From JBBITI01 sp037440885 (lineage in GTDB: Bacteria > Chloroflexota > Dehalococcoidia > Dehalococcoidales > UBA2162), in assembly GCA_037440885.1 (NCBI GenBank), contig JBBITI010000018.1, forward strand, positions 1 through 56,512: a stretch of DNA of 56,512 nucleotides. Direction: 5' to 3'. Positions 33,238 to 40,961 of the stretch are shown in pieces. The notes beneath the pieces were generated by a model, which saw nothing but the letters and a program-made list of their open reading frames with translations, was not told where the DNA came from and ran no database searches. The first letter of the stretch is position 1. Every line of letters starts with the position of its first letter. The position numbers and the translations under genes were made by a program.

Positions 33238-34185
33238 ATGGATTTAGCCAAAAAAGTGGTGACGGGCGATGTCCTGTCGGCGGCCAGATTGATCAGACGT
33301 TTAGAGGATGAAGTAGACGGAGCAGCAGCCGAACTGGATGAGATATATCTGCACACCGGGCGGGCGCATATCATCGGGATTACCGGCGCGCCCGGGGCCG
33401 GGAAAAGCACGATCGTCGGTTGCATGATCGGCCATTTCCGGAAGCGTCAAAAAACAGTCGGCGTAGTGGCCGTTGATCCCAGCAGTCCTTTCAGCGGCGG
33501 CGCAATCCTGGGGGACCGCGTCAGGATGCAAAACTACGGCGGCGATAAAGAGGTCTTTATCCGCAGTCTGGCCAGCCGGGGATGGAAAGGCGGCCTTTCG
33601 CGCGCCACTCTGAGTACCGTGCATGTCATGGATGCCATGGGAAAAGATGTCATCCTGATAGAAGCGGTGGGGTCGGGGCAGGCGGACATCGATATCGCCC
33701 GGATTTCCGATACTCTGGTACTGGTATTAACCCCGGGAGCCGGAGACGAAGTCCAGATGATGAAAGCGGGAATCCTGGAAGCAGCGGACATATTCGTGAT
33801 CAACAAGGCGGATATGGCCGGGGCAGACCGCTTCCGGTTAAGCCTCGACGCCATGCTGGCAATGTCGACAAGAGGGCGGAAAGAGGGCGAATGGAAACCC
33901 CCGGTAATAATGGCGGAGGCAACTTTCGATAAAGGTCTGGACGAGGTGATTACTGCCGTCGTTGATCATTACCGGTATTTGACCAGCAGCGCCGAGTTGT
34001 TGAAGCGCCGTAGAGAACGAGCCCGTTTGGAGCTTGCTTGGGCCGCTGAAGACTACGTGAAGCGGCACCTGGATAAAATGGACCCGCAACAACTGGAAAA
34101 CCTGGTAGAAGACCTGGCGCAGAGAAAAAATAACCCGCGGTCGACAGCTTCGGGCATAATCGCGGCGATGTCATCAGGAGGATAG
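33238..34185 (+). CDS. meaB: MeaB/ArgK-type GTPase chaperone of B12 mutases
   Basis: The 315-residue G3E-family GTPase protects and reactivates B12-dependent mutases and gates cofactor loading. The P-loop GAPGAGKST (about residues 50-58), switch segments AVDPSSPFSGGAILGDRVRM and IEAVGSGQAD and the G4 NKAD are visible. The switch motif is usually ETVGVGQSE. Its stop abuts the acyl-CoA dehydrogenase start with no spacer, so the mutase, its chaperone and the dehydrogenase are probably one transcript. Confidence 0.93.
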   Translation: MDLAKKVVTGDVLSAARLIRRLEDEVDGAAAELDEIYLHTGRAHIIGITGAPGAGKSTIVGCMIGHFRKRQKTVGVVAVDPSSPFSGGAILGDRVRMQNYGGDKEVFIRSLASRGWKGGLSRATLSTVHVMDAMGKDVILIEAVGSGQADIDIARISDTLVLVLTPGAGDEVQMMKAGILEAADIFVINKADMAGADRFRLSLDAMLAMSTRGRKEGEWKPPVIMAEATFDKGLDEVITAVVDHYRYLTSSAELLKRRRERARLELAWAAEDYVKRHLDKMDPQQLENLVEDLAQRKNNPRSTASGIIAAMSSGG

Positions 34186-35331
34186 ATGGATTTCTCAATC
34201 ACGGAACCGCAACAAATGCTCCGGACGATGGTGCACGATTTTGCCGAGAAGGAACTGGAACCGATCGCCGCCCAGATCGATGAAGAAGCCCGCTTCCCGG
34301 CCGCACAGATTGCGAAAATGGGAGAATTAGGGCTGATGGGCATTGCTTTCCCTGAAAAATATGGCGGTGGCGGGGGGGGTAAAATCGAAGAGATTATCAT
34401 CGACGAAGAGCTTTCCCGGGTCTCCGCGGCAGTGGCGACGATTGTTTTCGTCACCAGCGGACTGGCCGGGTGGCCTTTATTCCGATACAGCAATGATGAG
34501 CAAAAACAGCGGTTCATCGTTCCCATCGCTACCGGCAAGAAGCTGGCCAGTTTTGCTTTAACCGAACCGAGCGCCGGGAGTGATGCGGCGTCGCTGCAGA
34601 CCAGGGCACGCCGAGTGCATGGCGGTTACCGCCTTGACGGGACCAAGGTTTTCATCAGCAATGGCGCCGAAGCGGAAATCTTCCTCGTATTTGCTACACT
34701 GGATCCGGGTTTAAAGCATAAAGGGATCACCGGTTTCATCGTTGAACAAGGAACCCCCGGTTTTAAAGTGGCGAAAGTGGAGCACAAGCTGGGTATTCGG
34801 GCTTCCTCGACAGCAGAACTGGTATTTGAAGAGTGTTTTGTGCCAGAAGAAAACCGGCTCGACGGGGAGGGGGAAGGTTTTAAAATTGCTGTCAATGCCA
34901 TCGATTCCAGCCGGGTGTCCGTCGCCGCCCAGGGAATCGGGATTGCCCGCGGGGCGTTTGAAAAAGCGCTGGCTTACGCTAAAGAGCGGCACCAGTTCGG
35001 ACAGGCTATTGCCGATTTCCAGGCGATCCAGTGGATGCTGGCGGACATGGCAACACAGATGGACGCCGCCCGTTTGTTGACCTATCGCGCCGCTTATCTG
35101 CAGGAACACGGCCAGCCATTCATCAAAGAGGCTTCGATGGCCAAGCTGTTCGCCGCCGAAGCCGCAATGTTCGTGACGACGAAAGCGATCCAGATACACG
35201 GCGGCTACGGTTACATCAAGACCTTCCCGGTGGAACGTTATTTCCGCGATGCGCGGATACTGGAGATTTACGAAGGCACTTCAGAGATGCAACGCCGCAC
35301 CATCGCGCGGCAGTTACTACGGGAGAGCTGA
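34186..35331 (+). CDS. Acyl-CoA dehydrogenase (short/branched-chain type)
   Basis: The 381-residue flavoprotein oxidises an acyl-CoA to the 2-enoyl-CoA. FALTEPSAGSDAASL is the FAD/substrate motif, and the catalytic base is Glu363 in IYEGTSEMQRR, as in butyryl-, short- and medium-chain enzymes rather than isovaleryl-CoA dehydrogenase. IQIHGGYGYIKTFPVERYFRDARI is the classic C-terminal segment. The product would feed the crotonases of this module. No ETF genes are in the window. Confidence 0.92.
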   Translation: MDFSITEPQQMLRTMVHDFAEKELEPIAAQIDEEARFPAAQIAKMGELGLMGIAFPEKYGGGGGGKIEEIIIDEELSRVSAAVATIVFVTSGLAGWPLFRYSNDEQKQRFIVPIATGKKLASFALTEPSAGSDAASLQTRARRVHGGYRLDGTKVFISNGAEAEIFLVFATLDPGLKHKGITGFIVEQGTPGFKVAKVEHKLGIRASSTAELVFEECFVPEENRLDGEGEGFKIAVNAIDSSRVSVAAQGIGIARGAFEKALAYAKERHQFGQAIADFQAIQWMLADMATQMDAARLLTYRAAYLQEHGQPFIKEASMAKLFAAEAAMFVTTKAIQIHGGYGYIKTFPVERYFRDARILEIYEGTSEMQRRTIARQLLRES

Positions 35332-35332
35332 C

Positions 35333-35462
35333 CCGGCTTCCGCTTCATCTTACGGTAACTGTGCGCCAGCCTGGTTAGTCCCTTCGCAATACGCTTCTCG
35401 AACCGGTCGTGGATAGCCTTCTCCCTGTGATAATCAGCATTCAGAGAATACGAACCATGCTG
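35333..35462 (-). pseudogene. Transposase C-terminal remnant
   Basis: Minus-strand translation gives NADYHREKAIHDRFEKRI and then AKGLTRLAHSYRKMKRK, typical of the helical region of IS1634/IS4-family transposases. It is only about 43 codons and has neither start nor terminal repeats in view. It begins in frame right after the stop of the AraC-type gene and runs into the acyl-CoA dehydrogenase end. I read it as debris of an old insertion. Confidence 0.5.
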
Positions 35463-36449
35463 TTAAAGTGGTTTCACAGGAACATAAATGTCGACGATGC
35501 ATTTTCCTTCAGGATGCGTCTTAGCATCATTCAGATACAATTCGAAGCCGGGACGATCATCCGGTTGATAACCACTTTCCGGTAGCCATCCTCCATAAAT
35601 TGCAGCCCAGGCATCGGTATACTGGTCGGGTTTTATTTCGAAATGAGCAATCGCATTCTTCCCGGCCGGAATTGTTGTTTTTCCCACTTCTCCATCGACT
35701 TTTGTCTCCGGAGACACGGTAATCCCTACATCGATCCTAAGTTTATTATGGTCTGTTAACTCGGGGCTGTCATGATAGATCGTAAGTGTTTTCATCTCTG
35801 GAGATGTCAGGAGACCGCGAGGCCCAGCCCATGAATATAATTTATTAAACAAGCGGTTAAAAAGATCGACGTCTCCGGCATAGGGTCCGATGTGGCGGAT
35901 ATAGGCTACATGCATCTCCGGCGTATCCTTTACTTCGATATTAGCGATCAGACTATTTGTTGGTTTCAATGATACCCTCCATTCCTGTTTATTCACACTG
36001 TAATTCAGACGAGGGCCTATTTCTTGCCGGAAATTGCTTTCAACCTGCCATTCCGTGCGTTCTACTTGACGAATCTTGCGGTTAACCTGATATCCACCGT
36101 TACGCCATTCGCTGGCACTCATGCCAAAGGTCCTTTTGAATATCCGGGCAAAGGTCGAAGCCCCGGAAAATCCGCACGAAAGCGCAATATCAGTGATCGA
36201 TTCTTTAGGATTTCGCAATAGCATAGAGGCTGCTTTTTCAACCCGAACCCGTTGAATATAGCTAAATATGGTTTCTCCGATCAAAGAGCCGAATATTTTA
36301 TGGAAATGGAAAGGGGAAAAACCGGCAATACCTGCTAAAGCAGACAAAGATAATTCGCGGTCAATGTTAGTCTCAATATAGTCAATAACACGATTGACGC
36401 GGGCAGTGTATTCTTCACGAAGATATTTCTGGCGGCTGTTTTTGATCAT
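35463..36449 (-). CDS. AraC-family regulator with GyrI-like ligand domain
   Basis: The 328-residue protein has two AraC helix-turn-helix motifs in the N-terminal 120 residues (LSLSALAGIAGFSPFHFHKIF and ITDIALSCGFSGASTFARIFK). A C-terminal GyrI-like domain (about 165-328) binds small hydrophobic or cationic ligands in BmrR and Rob relatives. MHVAYIRHIGPYAGDVDLFNRLF and YTDAWAAIYGGWLPESGY are in that domain. It may control multidrug or stress genes; no target is visible nearby. Confidence 0.9.
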   Translation of the reverse strand: MIKNSRQKYLREEYTARVNRVIDYIETNIDRELSLSALAGIAGFSPFHFHKIFGSLIGETIFSYIQRVRVEKAASMLLRNPKESITDIALSCGFSGASTFARIFKRTFGMSASEWRNGGYQVNRKIRQVERTEWQVESNFRQEIGPRLNYSVNKQEWRVSLKPTNSLIANIEVKDTPEMHVAYIRHIGPYAGDVDLFNRLFNKLYSWAGPRGLLTSPEMKTLTIYHDSPELTDHNKLRIDVGITVSPETKVDGEVGKTTIPAGKNAIAHFEIKPDQYTDAWAAIYGGWLPESGYQPDDRPGFELYLNDAKTHPEGKCIVDIYVPVKPL

Positions 36450-36543
36450 GAGTAATTATATCATTCGATCTACCAGGTTATCGTATCCAGATTAAAAACT
36501 GACTCGAATTGGTCTTTAGCCTTGAGACTTAATTGCCAAAGCC

Positions 36544-36861
36544 CTAACTGTCCATACCGAGAGCGAAGTGTAGAGCGACCTCGACAGCTTTGAGCTTCTC
36601 AGCGCTGAGTGTGGTTAGCTTGTCCTGCAAACTTGCCCTTGCTATTGTAGTAATCGTATCCAAGTTGACAACACAAGCCTTGGGCAAGCCGTCCTCGAGA
36701 CTCAATGGGACCTCAGAAGGGATATGGCGTATCCTGCTAGTCACAGGAGCGATGGTAACGAGCTCTCTAACGGTATATGCCTCGTCACGCGATAGGAGAA
36801 GTACGGGACGCCTACCCGCCGGCAGGCCCAGGTCTGCCCACCAAATTTCACCGCGTTTCAT
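36544..36861 (-). CDS. MazF-family mRNA interferase toxin
   Basis: This 105-residue PemK/MazF-fold ribonuclease toxin cleaves mRNA at short sequences. MKRGEIWWADLGLPAGRRPVLLLSRD and the VVNLDTITTIARASLQDKLTTLS strand-helix contain the conserved active-site segment: an Arg in the first loop and a Thr in the D-x-I-x-T motif. It starts where the antitoxin stops, the usual toxin-second order, and is co-regulated from the upstream palindromic promoter. Confidence 0.9.
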   Translation of the reverse strand: MKRGEIWWADLGLPAGRRPVLLLSRDEAYTVRELVTIAPVTSRIRHIPSEVPLSLEDGLPKACVVNLDTITTIARASLQDKLTTLSAEKLKAVEVALHFALGMDS

Positions 36862-37118
36862 TACCAGGGCTCCTCAGCAAGCGTACTTACTCCTATCTGA
36901 TGTATCGCCCCAACTTCCCCAGCGGACTCCGGTATCGTGGAGTAACCCCGAATATATTTCTCTACTTCTTTTGATTGCTGCTCCTGTCTTAACAGTCTCT
37001 CGGCCGCGTGGCGAAAGAATTCGCTCCGGCTCTGACCCTTTTCTTTCCGCTCTTTCTCAATAGCTCTCAATGTAGTTTCAGGTAGACTTATGGCCACCTT
37101 TGTGGTCTTGTCCATCAA
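36861..37118 (-). CDS. Ribbon-helix-helix antitoxin of the MazF-type toxin
   Basis: The 85-residue protein has an N-terminal ribbon-helix-helix (KVAISLPETTLRAIEKERKEKGQSRSEFFRHAAERLL) that binds DNA. The C-terminal tail carries IGVSTLAEEPW, probably the toxin-wrapping end. An ATG at 37115 is an alternative start. GGGGGTG lies just upstream. Its stop overlaps the toxin start. It is a CopG/MetJ-like rather than an AbrB-like antitoxin. Confidence 0.88.
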   Translation of the reverse strand: MMDKTTKVAISLPETTLRAIEKERKEKGQSRSEFFRHAAERLLRQEQQSKEVEKYIRGYSTIPESAGEVGAIHQIGVSTLAEEPW

Positions 37119-37145
37119 AACACCCCCGAATCATTCATACTACTA

Positions 37146-37183
37146 TCATACCAAAGTATGAACCATGGTATCCAGTTTGTCAA
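37146..37183 (-). promoter_or_regulatory. Promoter and palindromic operator of the toxin-antitoxin pair
   Basis: On the minus strand TTGACA (37178-37183 on +), 17 bp, CATACT (37155-37160). The palindrome TCATAC-CAAA-GTATGA at 37146-37161 covers the -10 and the transcription start, where the antitoxin should bind. Autorepression is inferred. Confidence 0.7.
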
Positions 37184-37245
37184 TAGGTGGAGATAGAAAG
37201 GGAACCGGTTAACCCGTTCATAATGCGACTCTGTAGCGATGAAGA

Positions 37246-37392
37246 TCACAGTCGTTTGTCGAAGTCCTCGACGTGCATTCCAGCATCCTTCATTTCCACC
37301 GTCATGACGCTGAGATTACCACTTAATATTTTCCCTAAAATCTTAGGAACAGTTTGTTCACCGGACGAATCTCGCAGCGTAACAATGAAGGT
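37246..37392 (-). pseudogene. Possible broken small gene
   Basis: Minus-strand translation from 37392 gives FIVTLRDSSGEQTVPKILGK followed by ILSGNLSVMTVEMKDAG and a terminal HVEDFDKRL before a stop at 37246. The composition looks like real protein, but no ATG, GTG or TTG opens the frame before an in-frame TAG at 37393. I do not recognise it. It may be a degraded gene, or chance. Confidence 0.25.
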
Positions 37393-37508
37393 CTACGATG
37401 TTTCCCAAAAGTGTTCGATTTTGCATCAGATTGTAGTAAAAATGTTGAAAATAAAGTTGCGGGAATGGTGGGCGGTACTGCCCAATACGCAGAACTAAAA
37501 CCTTTGAG

Positions 37509-37778
37509 TTAAGTTTTAGTCTGGTAATCTAGTCTGATGTTGAAACCAATTTCCGAGTAATGCACGCTCCTGACTACACACTGACTAATCAATTCGTCTT
37601 TTGATCGATAAAAGCGCGACGGAAGTCTGCGAAATAATCCCAGAAGAGAAGGTGAAACTCCTTTTAATTCAGCATGGTGAATTATTTCAGCTTTAGTCAA
37701 AGGGAAAGAGATACCTTCCAATAGCAGTTCTAACCTTTTGTCAGTAATCGCAGAAGAAATAAAGATTTCTTCTGTCAT
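37509..37778 (-). CDS. DUF2795-family protein
   Basis: This 89-residue protein contains the DUF2795 core ISFPLTKAEIIHHAELKGVSPSLLGLFRRLPSRFYRSKDEL, a small helical domain of unknown function. The domain occurs alone or fused in stress-related proteins. It sits between the toxin-antitoxin region and the small heat-shock gene, all on the minus strand, with a stem-loop to its right. Confidence 0.75.
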   Translation of the reverse strand: MTEEIFISSAITDKRLELLLEGISFPLTKAEIIHHAELKGVSPSLLGLFRRLPSRFYRSKDELISQCVVRSVHYSEIGFNIRLDYQTKT

Positions 37779-37828
37779 CTTTAACCTCCCTGCTCGTGAA
37801 TATTTTGAATTACTCTAATGGGCACGGA

Positions 37829-37860
37829 GACACAGCCGAGTGCGGTTCCTCGGCTGTGTC
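37829..37860 (-). terminator. Perfect 12-bp stem-loop between Hsp20 and the DUF2795 gene
   Basis: GACACAGCCGAG (37829-37840), loop TGCGGTTC, CTCGGCTGTGTC (37849-37860). Its place just after the hsp20 stop suggests a terminator for hsp20, although no clear U-run follows on the minus strand. Confidence 0.5.
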
Positions 37861-37884
37861 TTACAAGATGGCCCCAACCCCTTT

Positions 37885-38346
37885 CTACTTCTTAGCTTCA
37901 ATAGCTTTAGATCCGCTGCCGATCTGGATTTTAATCTGCTTCTTCTTTTTCTCCTCGGCTTTAGGTAAGACGATAGTTAAAACACCGTTTTCGTAGGTTG
38001 AGTGAACCTTGTTTCCGTCGACTGTCTCCGGTAATCGTAGAGCCCGATAAAACGATCCAGTAGGTCTTTCCTGAACAAGATAGACCGATTTTTCGTCTTC
38101 GAAATCAGGCTTTCTATCAGCCCGGAGTGTAAGAATATTGTCCTCAATAGCCAGATCGATTGTTTCTGGTTTAACTCCAGGTATGGATGCCTTAACAACT
38201 AGCTCGTCGGGTCTCTGTACCACATCCAGCGAAATATTCCAATCTTCCGTACCGGCCGTAGCACCACCAAAACCACGCCATAGCCTGTTCATTGTCTCAT
38301 CCATTTGTCTCAGATCTCGGAATGGGTCCCATCTCTGCATTACCAT
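37885..38346 (-). CDS. Hsp20/alpha-crystallin small heat-shock protein
   Basis: The 153-residue protein is an ATP-independent holdase. The alpha-crystallin domain spans about residues 45-135, with ELVVKASIPGVKPETIDLAIEDNILTLRADRK and the late strand YENGVLTIVLPKAEEKKKKQIKI that includes the C-terminal I-x-I anchor (IKI). Neighbouring hspR-like gene suggests heat-shock control. GGAGGAAATAACA precedes the ATG. Confidence 0.93.
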   Translation of the reverse strand: MVMQRWDPFRDLRQMDETMNRLWRGFGGATAGTEDWNISLDVVQRPDELVVKASIPGVKPETIDLAIEDNILTLRADRKPDFEDEKSVYLVQERPTGSFYRALRLPETVDGNKVHSTYENGVLTIVLPKAEEKKKKQIKIQIGSGSKAIEAKK

Positions 38347-38493
38347 TGTTATTTCCTCCTTTTTTGTATTTGTTTTTACTATATTCGTTTTTCAAGCGTT
38401 AATATTTCAATAGACTTAAAACTTGTTTGCATTATGCTGTTAGTACATTCATTATCACCCCCAATGCATCAAACTTTTTATCAAAAAATAACT

Positions 38494-38521
38494 GCAGGCT
38501 CAATTTGCCTTACGAGCCCGC
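38494..38521 (-). terminator. Intrinsic terminator of the hspR-like gene
   Basis: On the minus strand GCGGGCTC, a 12-base loop and GAGCCTGC form an 8-bp stem (one G-T wobble), followed by AGTTATTTTTTG. It lies about 100 bp after the hspR-like stop. Confidence 0.7.
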
Positions 38522-38617
38522 AGCCACTGGTCAACGTATAAGTAGTTTCTATAAAACCCAGCATTAATGGCTCGGGCGTCATAAAAGCCACTATTTACTT
38601 GTCTACTTAGATTCCGA

Positions 38618-38917
38618 TTATTTCCGTTCTCCTCTTCTCATCGCCAGGATTGCTTTTATCCCTTCAACGTTGATGCCTTCGTCTTCAAGTTTGGCAGCCT
38701 GCTTTATTATCTCAATGTCTTTCTCTGAGAATAGCCGCTGATGACCTTCGGTTCTTTCGGGGGTTAGCAATCCTCCTTCTTCATATTTCCGGATTCGATA
38801 AGGATCAACTCCCGTCAACTTCACCGCTATAGCCATAGTAAAATTGTTGGGCCCCCTAGTTTTTTCTCGCTCTCCTGTCTTCTCAGACGACACTGCTAAC
38901 CCTTTCTCTGGCTCCAC
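38618..38917 (-). CDS. MerR-type regulator, HspR-like
   Basis: This 99-residue protein has the MerR/HspR winged helix: VKLTGVDPYRIRKYEEGGLLTPERTEGHQRLFSEKDIEIIKQAAKLE, then a GINVEGIKAIL helix. HspR represses chaperone genes at HAIR boxes; I did not find a canonical HAIR box here. The start at GTG 38917 lies less than 20 bp downstream of a strong promoter -10, so the leader would be very short. An ATG at 38836 would give a 72-residue form closer to family length. Confidence 0.85.
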   Translation of the reverse strand: MEPEKGLAVSSEKTGEREKTRGPNNFTMAIAVKLTGVDPYRIRKYEEGGLLTPERTEGHQRLFSEKDIEIIKQAAKLEDEGINVEGIKAILAMRRGERK

Positions 38918-38932
38918 TTATTTCTAGGATTT

Positions 38933-38960
38933 ATTATAGCATATCTATCTAACTTGTCAA
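38933..38960 (-). promoter_or_regulatory. Strong promoter of the hspR-like gene
   Basis: TTGACA (38955-38960 on +), 16 bp, TATAAT (38933-38938) on the minus strand. The -35 lies in the near-palindrome ACTTG-A-CAAGT, which is not a HAIR box but could be an operator half-pair. Confidence 0.75.
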
Positions 38961-39106
38961 GTATCTTATAAAATTATTTAGGTATTATAAATAAATATGG
39001 AATAATATTCTTCAAACACAACGAATTATCTCAGGAAAGATTTATGGAAATAATAGAGATAACTGTTAACCTTTGTAGTAGAAAAGTATCACAAAATGTT
39101 AACAAA

Positions 39107-39181
39107 CTGGGCGATACTGGACTCGAACCAGTGGCCTTTGCGATGTCAACGCAATGCTCTAACCAGCTGAGCTAACCGCCC
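39107..39181 (-). tRNA. tRNA-Val (GAC)
   Basis: Minus-strand 75-nt cloverleaf: acceptor GGGCGGT pairs with ATCGCCC, discriminator A. D arm TTAGCTCAGCTGGTTAGAGC. Anticodon stem TTGCG/CGCAA encloses loop TTGACAT, anticodon GAC (Val codon GUC). T arm CTGGTTCGAGTCCAG. CCA is not encoded beyond the A. The gene stands alone. Confidence 0.93.
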
Positions 39182-39218
39182 TCGAAGTAACTAGAATTCT
39201 ACCAGATAGCCACCTGAC

Positions 39219-39247
39219 TTGACAAGCTCTACGGTGTCCTCTAAACT
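39219..39247 (+). promoter_or_regulatory. Promoter of the phosphate transporter pair
   Basis: TTGACA (39219-39224), 17 bp, TAAACT (39242-39247). The leader is about 90 bases and ends in GGGAGGG before the ATG at 39341. Confidence 0.7.
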
Positions 39248-39340
39248 GAACTCGTTCCATGATAAACCAGCCAGGTGAGTTATTCCATACCGGGATAAGC
39301 GCTCGTTCTTCCAGAATTCAGAACTCCGGGAGGGATAATC

Positions 39341-39967
39341 ATGCTTAGGTTCATGATGCCGCGGGAAAACGAGTATTTCGACCTTTTTGAAGCCAGCGCT
39401 CAAAATATCGTCAAAGCAGCCCGGAAACTTCAAGAGCTTATCAACAACTGGGACAATAACGATGTCATCGCTGCCGAGATTACCGAGATCGAACACATCG
39501 GCGATACCATCACCCACCAGATCATCGAGCACCTGAACCGTTCTTTCGTCACCCCTTTTGACCGCGAAGATATCGCCCTGCTCGCCCATTCCCTGGACGA
39601 CATCACCGATTTCATTCAATCGACTTCCGACTACATGATGCTCTACAAAATTGAAACGCCCGGCCAGAAAGCCCGGGAACTGGCTGAGGTACTGTTGCAA
39701 TCCGCCATCGAAATCGAAAAAACAATCCCGCTCCTGCGTAAACCGAATGAGTATAAACCGATACTGGCACACTGCGTTGAGATCAACCGACTGGAAAATG
39801 TAGCCGACCTTATCTTCCGTTCGGCTATCGGTGAACTGTTTGAAAAAGCCGGGAATATCCGCGATATCATAAAATGGCGCGAAATTTACGAAAACCTGGA
39901 AACTGCAACCGACCGCTGTGAAGATGTAGCCAATGCTCTGGAGGGGGTAGCCCTCAAACATGCTTGA
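39341..39967 (+). CDS. DUF47/PhoU-like phosphate transport regulator
   Basis: The 208-residue helical protein belongs to DUF47, the PhoU-like accessory protein of Pit transporters. EYFDLFEASAQNIVKAARKLQEL and ITEIEHIGDTITHQIIEHLN and FDREDIALLAHSLDDITDFIQSTS carry the conserved acidic E(D)xxxD metal-binding pattern. It overlaps pit by eight bases, so the two are translationally coupled. It likely modulates uptake through Pit. Confidence 0.93.
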   Translation: MLRFMMPRENEYFDLFEASAQNIVKAARKLQELINNWDNNDVIAAEITEIEHIGDTITHQIIEHLNRSFVTPFDREDIALLAHSLDDITDFIQSTSDYMMLYKIETPGQKARELAEVLLQSAIEIEKTIPLLRKPNEYKPILAHCVEINRLENVADLIFRSAIGELFEKAGNIRDIIKWREIYENLETATDRCEDVANALEGVALKHA

Positions 39968-40961
39968 AGGTGCCTTTACTATACCGTTGATCCTGGTTCT
40001 ATTGCTGATACTCGGTGCCGAATTCGTTAATGGCTGGACCGATGCCCCGAACGCCATCGCTACCGTTGTATCCACCCGCGACCTATCTCCGGGGCAAGCC
40101 GTCATCATGGCGGCTCTTCTGAATATTGCGGGCGCTGTAGTTACCGGCACTGCTGTCGCCACCACCATCGGCAAAGGCATCGTTCGTCCGGAAACAATCG
40201 ATCTTTCCGTCGTTGCCGCGGCCGCCCTCACCATCATCATCTGGACTGTAGTAGCCGCCTTTTTCGGCATACCCACCAGTGAAAGCCACGAACTCATTGC
40301 CGGCCTGACCGGAGCCGGCTTCGCAGCCGGGGGCATATCCGTACTGCAGTGGACCGGCTGGCAGAAAGTGTTGATTGGTCTCGGATTCTCCACGCTAATC
40401 GGTTTTTTCCTCAGCATGATCGTGATGACTCTTTTGTACTGGTTCTTCCGCGGCGTAAAAGTAAATACGGTACGCGGGATTTTTTCCAAGTTGCAGGTGT
40501 TATCGTCCGCCTATCTTGCCTTCAGTCACGGCAGTAACGACGGCCAGAAATTCATGGGTATGTTCTCGCTGGCGCTGGTACTGGGCGGGGCTTTGACTAC
40601 TTTCAGCGTCCCCTTGTGGGTCATCCTGCTCTGTGGTATCGTCATGGGGCTGGGAACCGCCACCGGAGGGTGGCGTATCATCAAAACCATGGGTTTCAAA
40701 CTAACCAAGTTAGAATCGGTACACGGTTTTGCCGCTCAGGCAGCCGCCGGGACCGCGATCTTGTTCGCTTCCTCGTTCGGCATCCCCCTCAGCACCACCC
40801 ACTCCATCAGCACTGCCATCATGGGCGTCGGCGCTACGCGCCGCTTCTCGGCTGTCCGCTGGGGAGTCGCCGGTGAAATTGTCCTCACCTGGGTATTGAC
40901 CTTCCCGGTGTGTGCCATCCTCGGCTATTTTTTAACGTTGCTCTTCAAGCAGCTGTTCTAG
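39960..40961 (+). CDS. pit: Low-affinity inorganic phosphate transporter Pit
   Basis: The 333-residue membrane protein is a Pit/PiT-family carrier for metal-phosphate symport. It has the duplicated signature NGWTDAPNAIATVV near the N-terminus and AFSHGSNDGQKFMG in the second half. About nine to ten hydrophobic helices are visible. The reverse strand holds a long open frame that is a coding shadow. Confidence 0.95.
   Translation: MLEGAFTIPLILVLLLILGAEFVNGWTDAPNAIATVVSTRDLSPGQAVIMAALLNIAGAVVTGTAVATTIGKGIVRPETIDLSVVAAAALTIIIWTVVAAFFGIPTSESHELIAGLTGAGFAAGGISVLQWTGWQKVLIGLGFSTLIGFFLSMIVMTLLYWFFRGVKVNTVRGIFSKLQVLSSAYLAFSHGSNDGQKFMGMFSLALVLGGALTTFSVPLWVILLCGIVMGLGTATGGWRIIKTMGFKLTKLESVHGFAAQAAAGTAILFASSFGIPLSTTHSISTAIMGVGATRRFSAVRWGVAGEIVLTWVLTFPVCAILGYFLTLLFKQLF

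Noticed and set aside
37187..37498. 103-codon + strand frame right of the toxin-antitoxin promoter
   Set aside because: It overlaps the promoter edge, lacks a ribosome-binding site and has no recognisable protein features.
38347..38617. HAIR or CIRCE element for hsp20
   Set aside because: Neither CTTGAGT-N7-ACTCAAG nor TTAGCACTC-N9-GAGTGCTAA is present; only loose CAAG/CTTG pairs.
39191..40489. Long open frame of 432 codons on the minus strand
   Set aside because: It lies over the DUF47 and Pit genes, which have clear family signatures on the + strand; its translation shows no domain, so it is a coding shadow.
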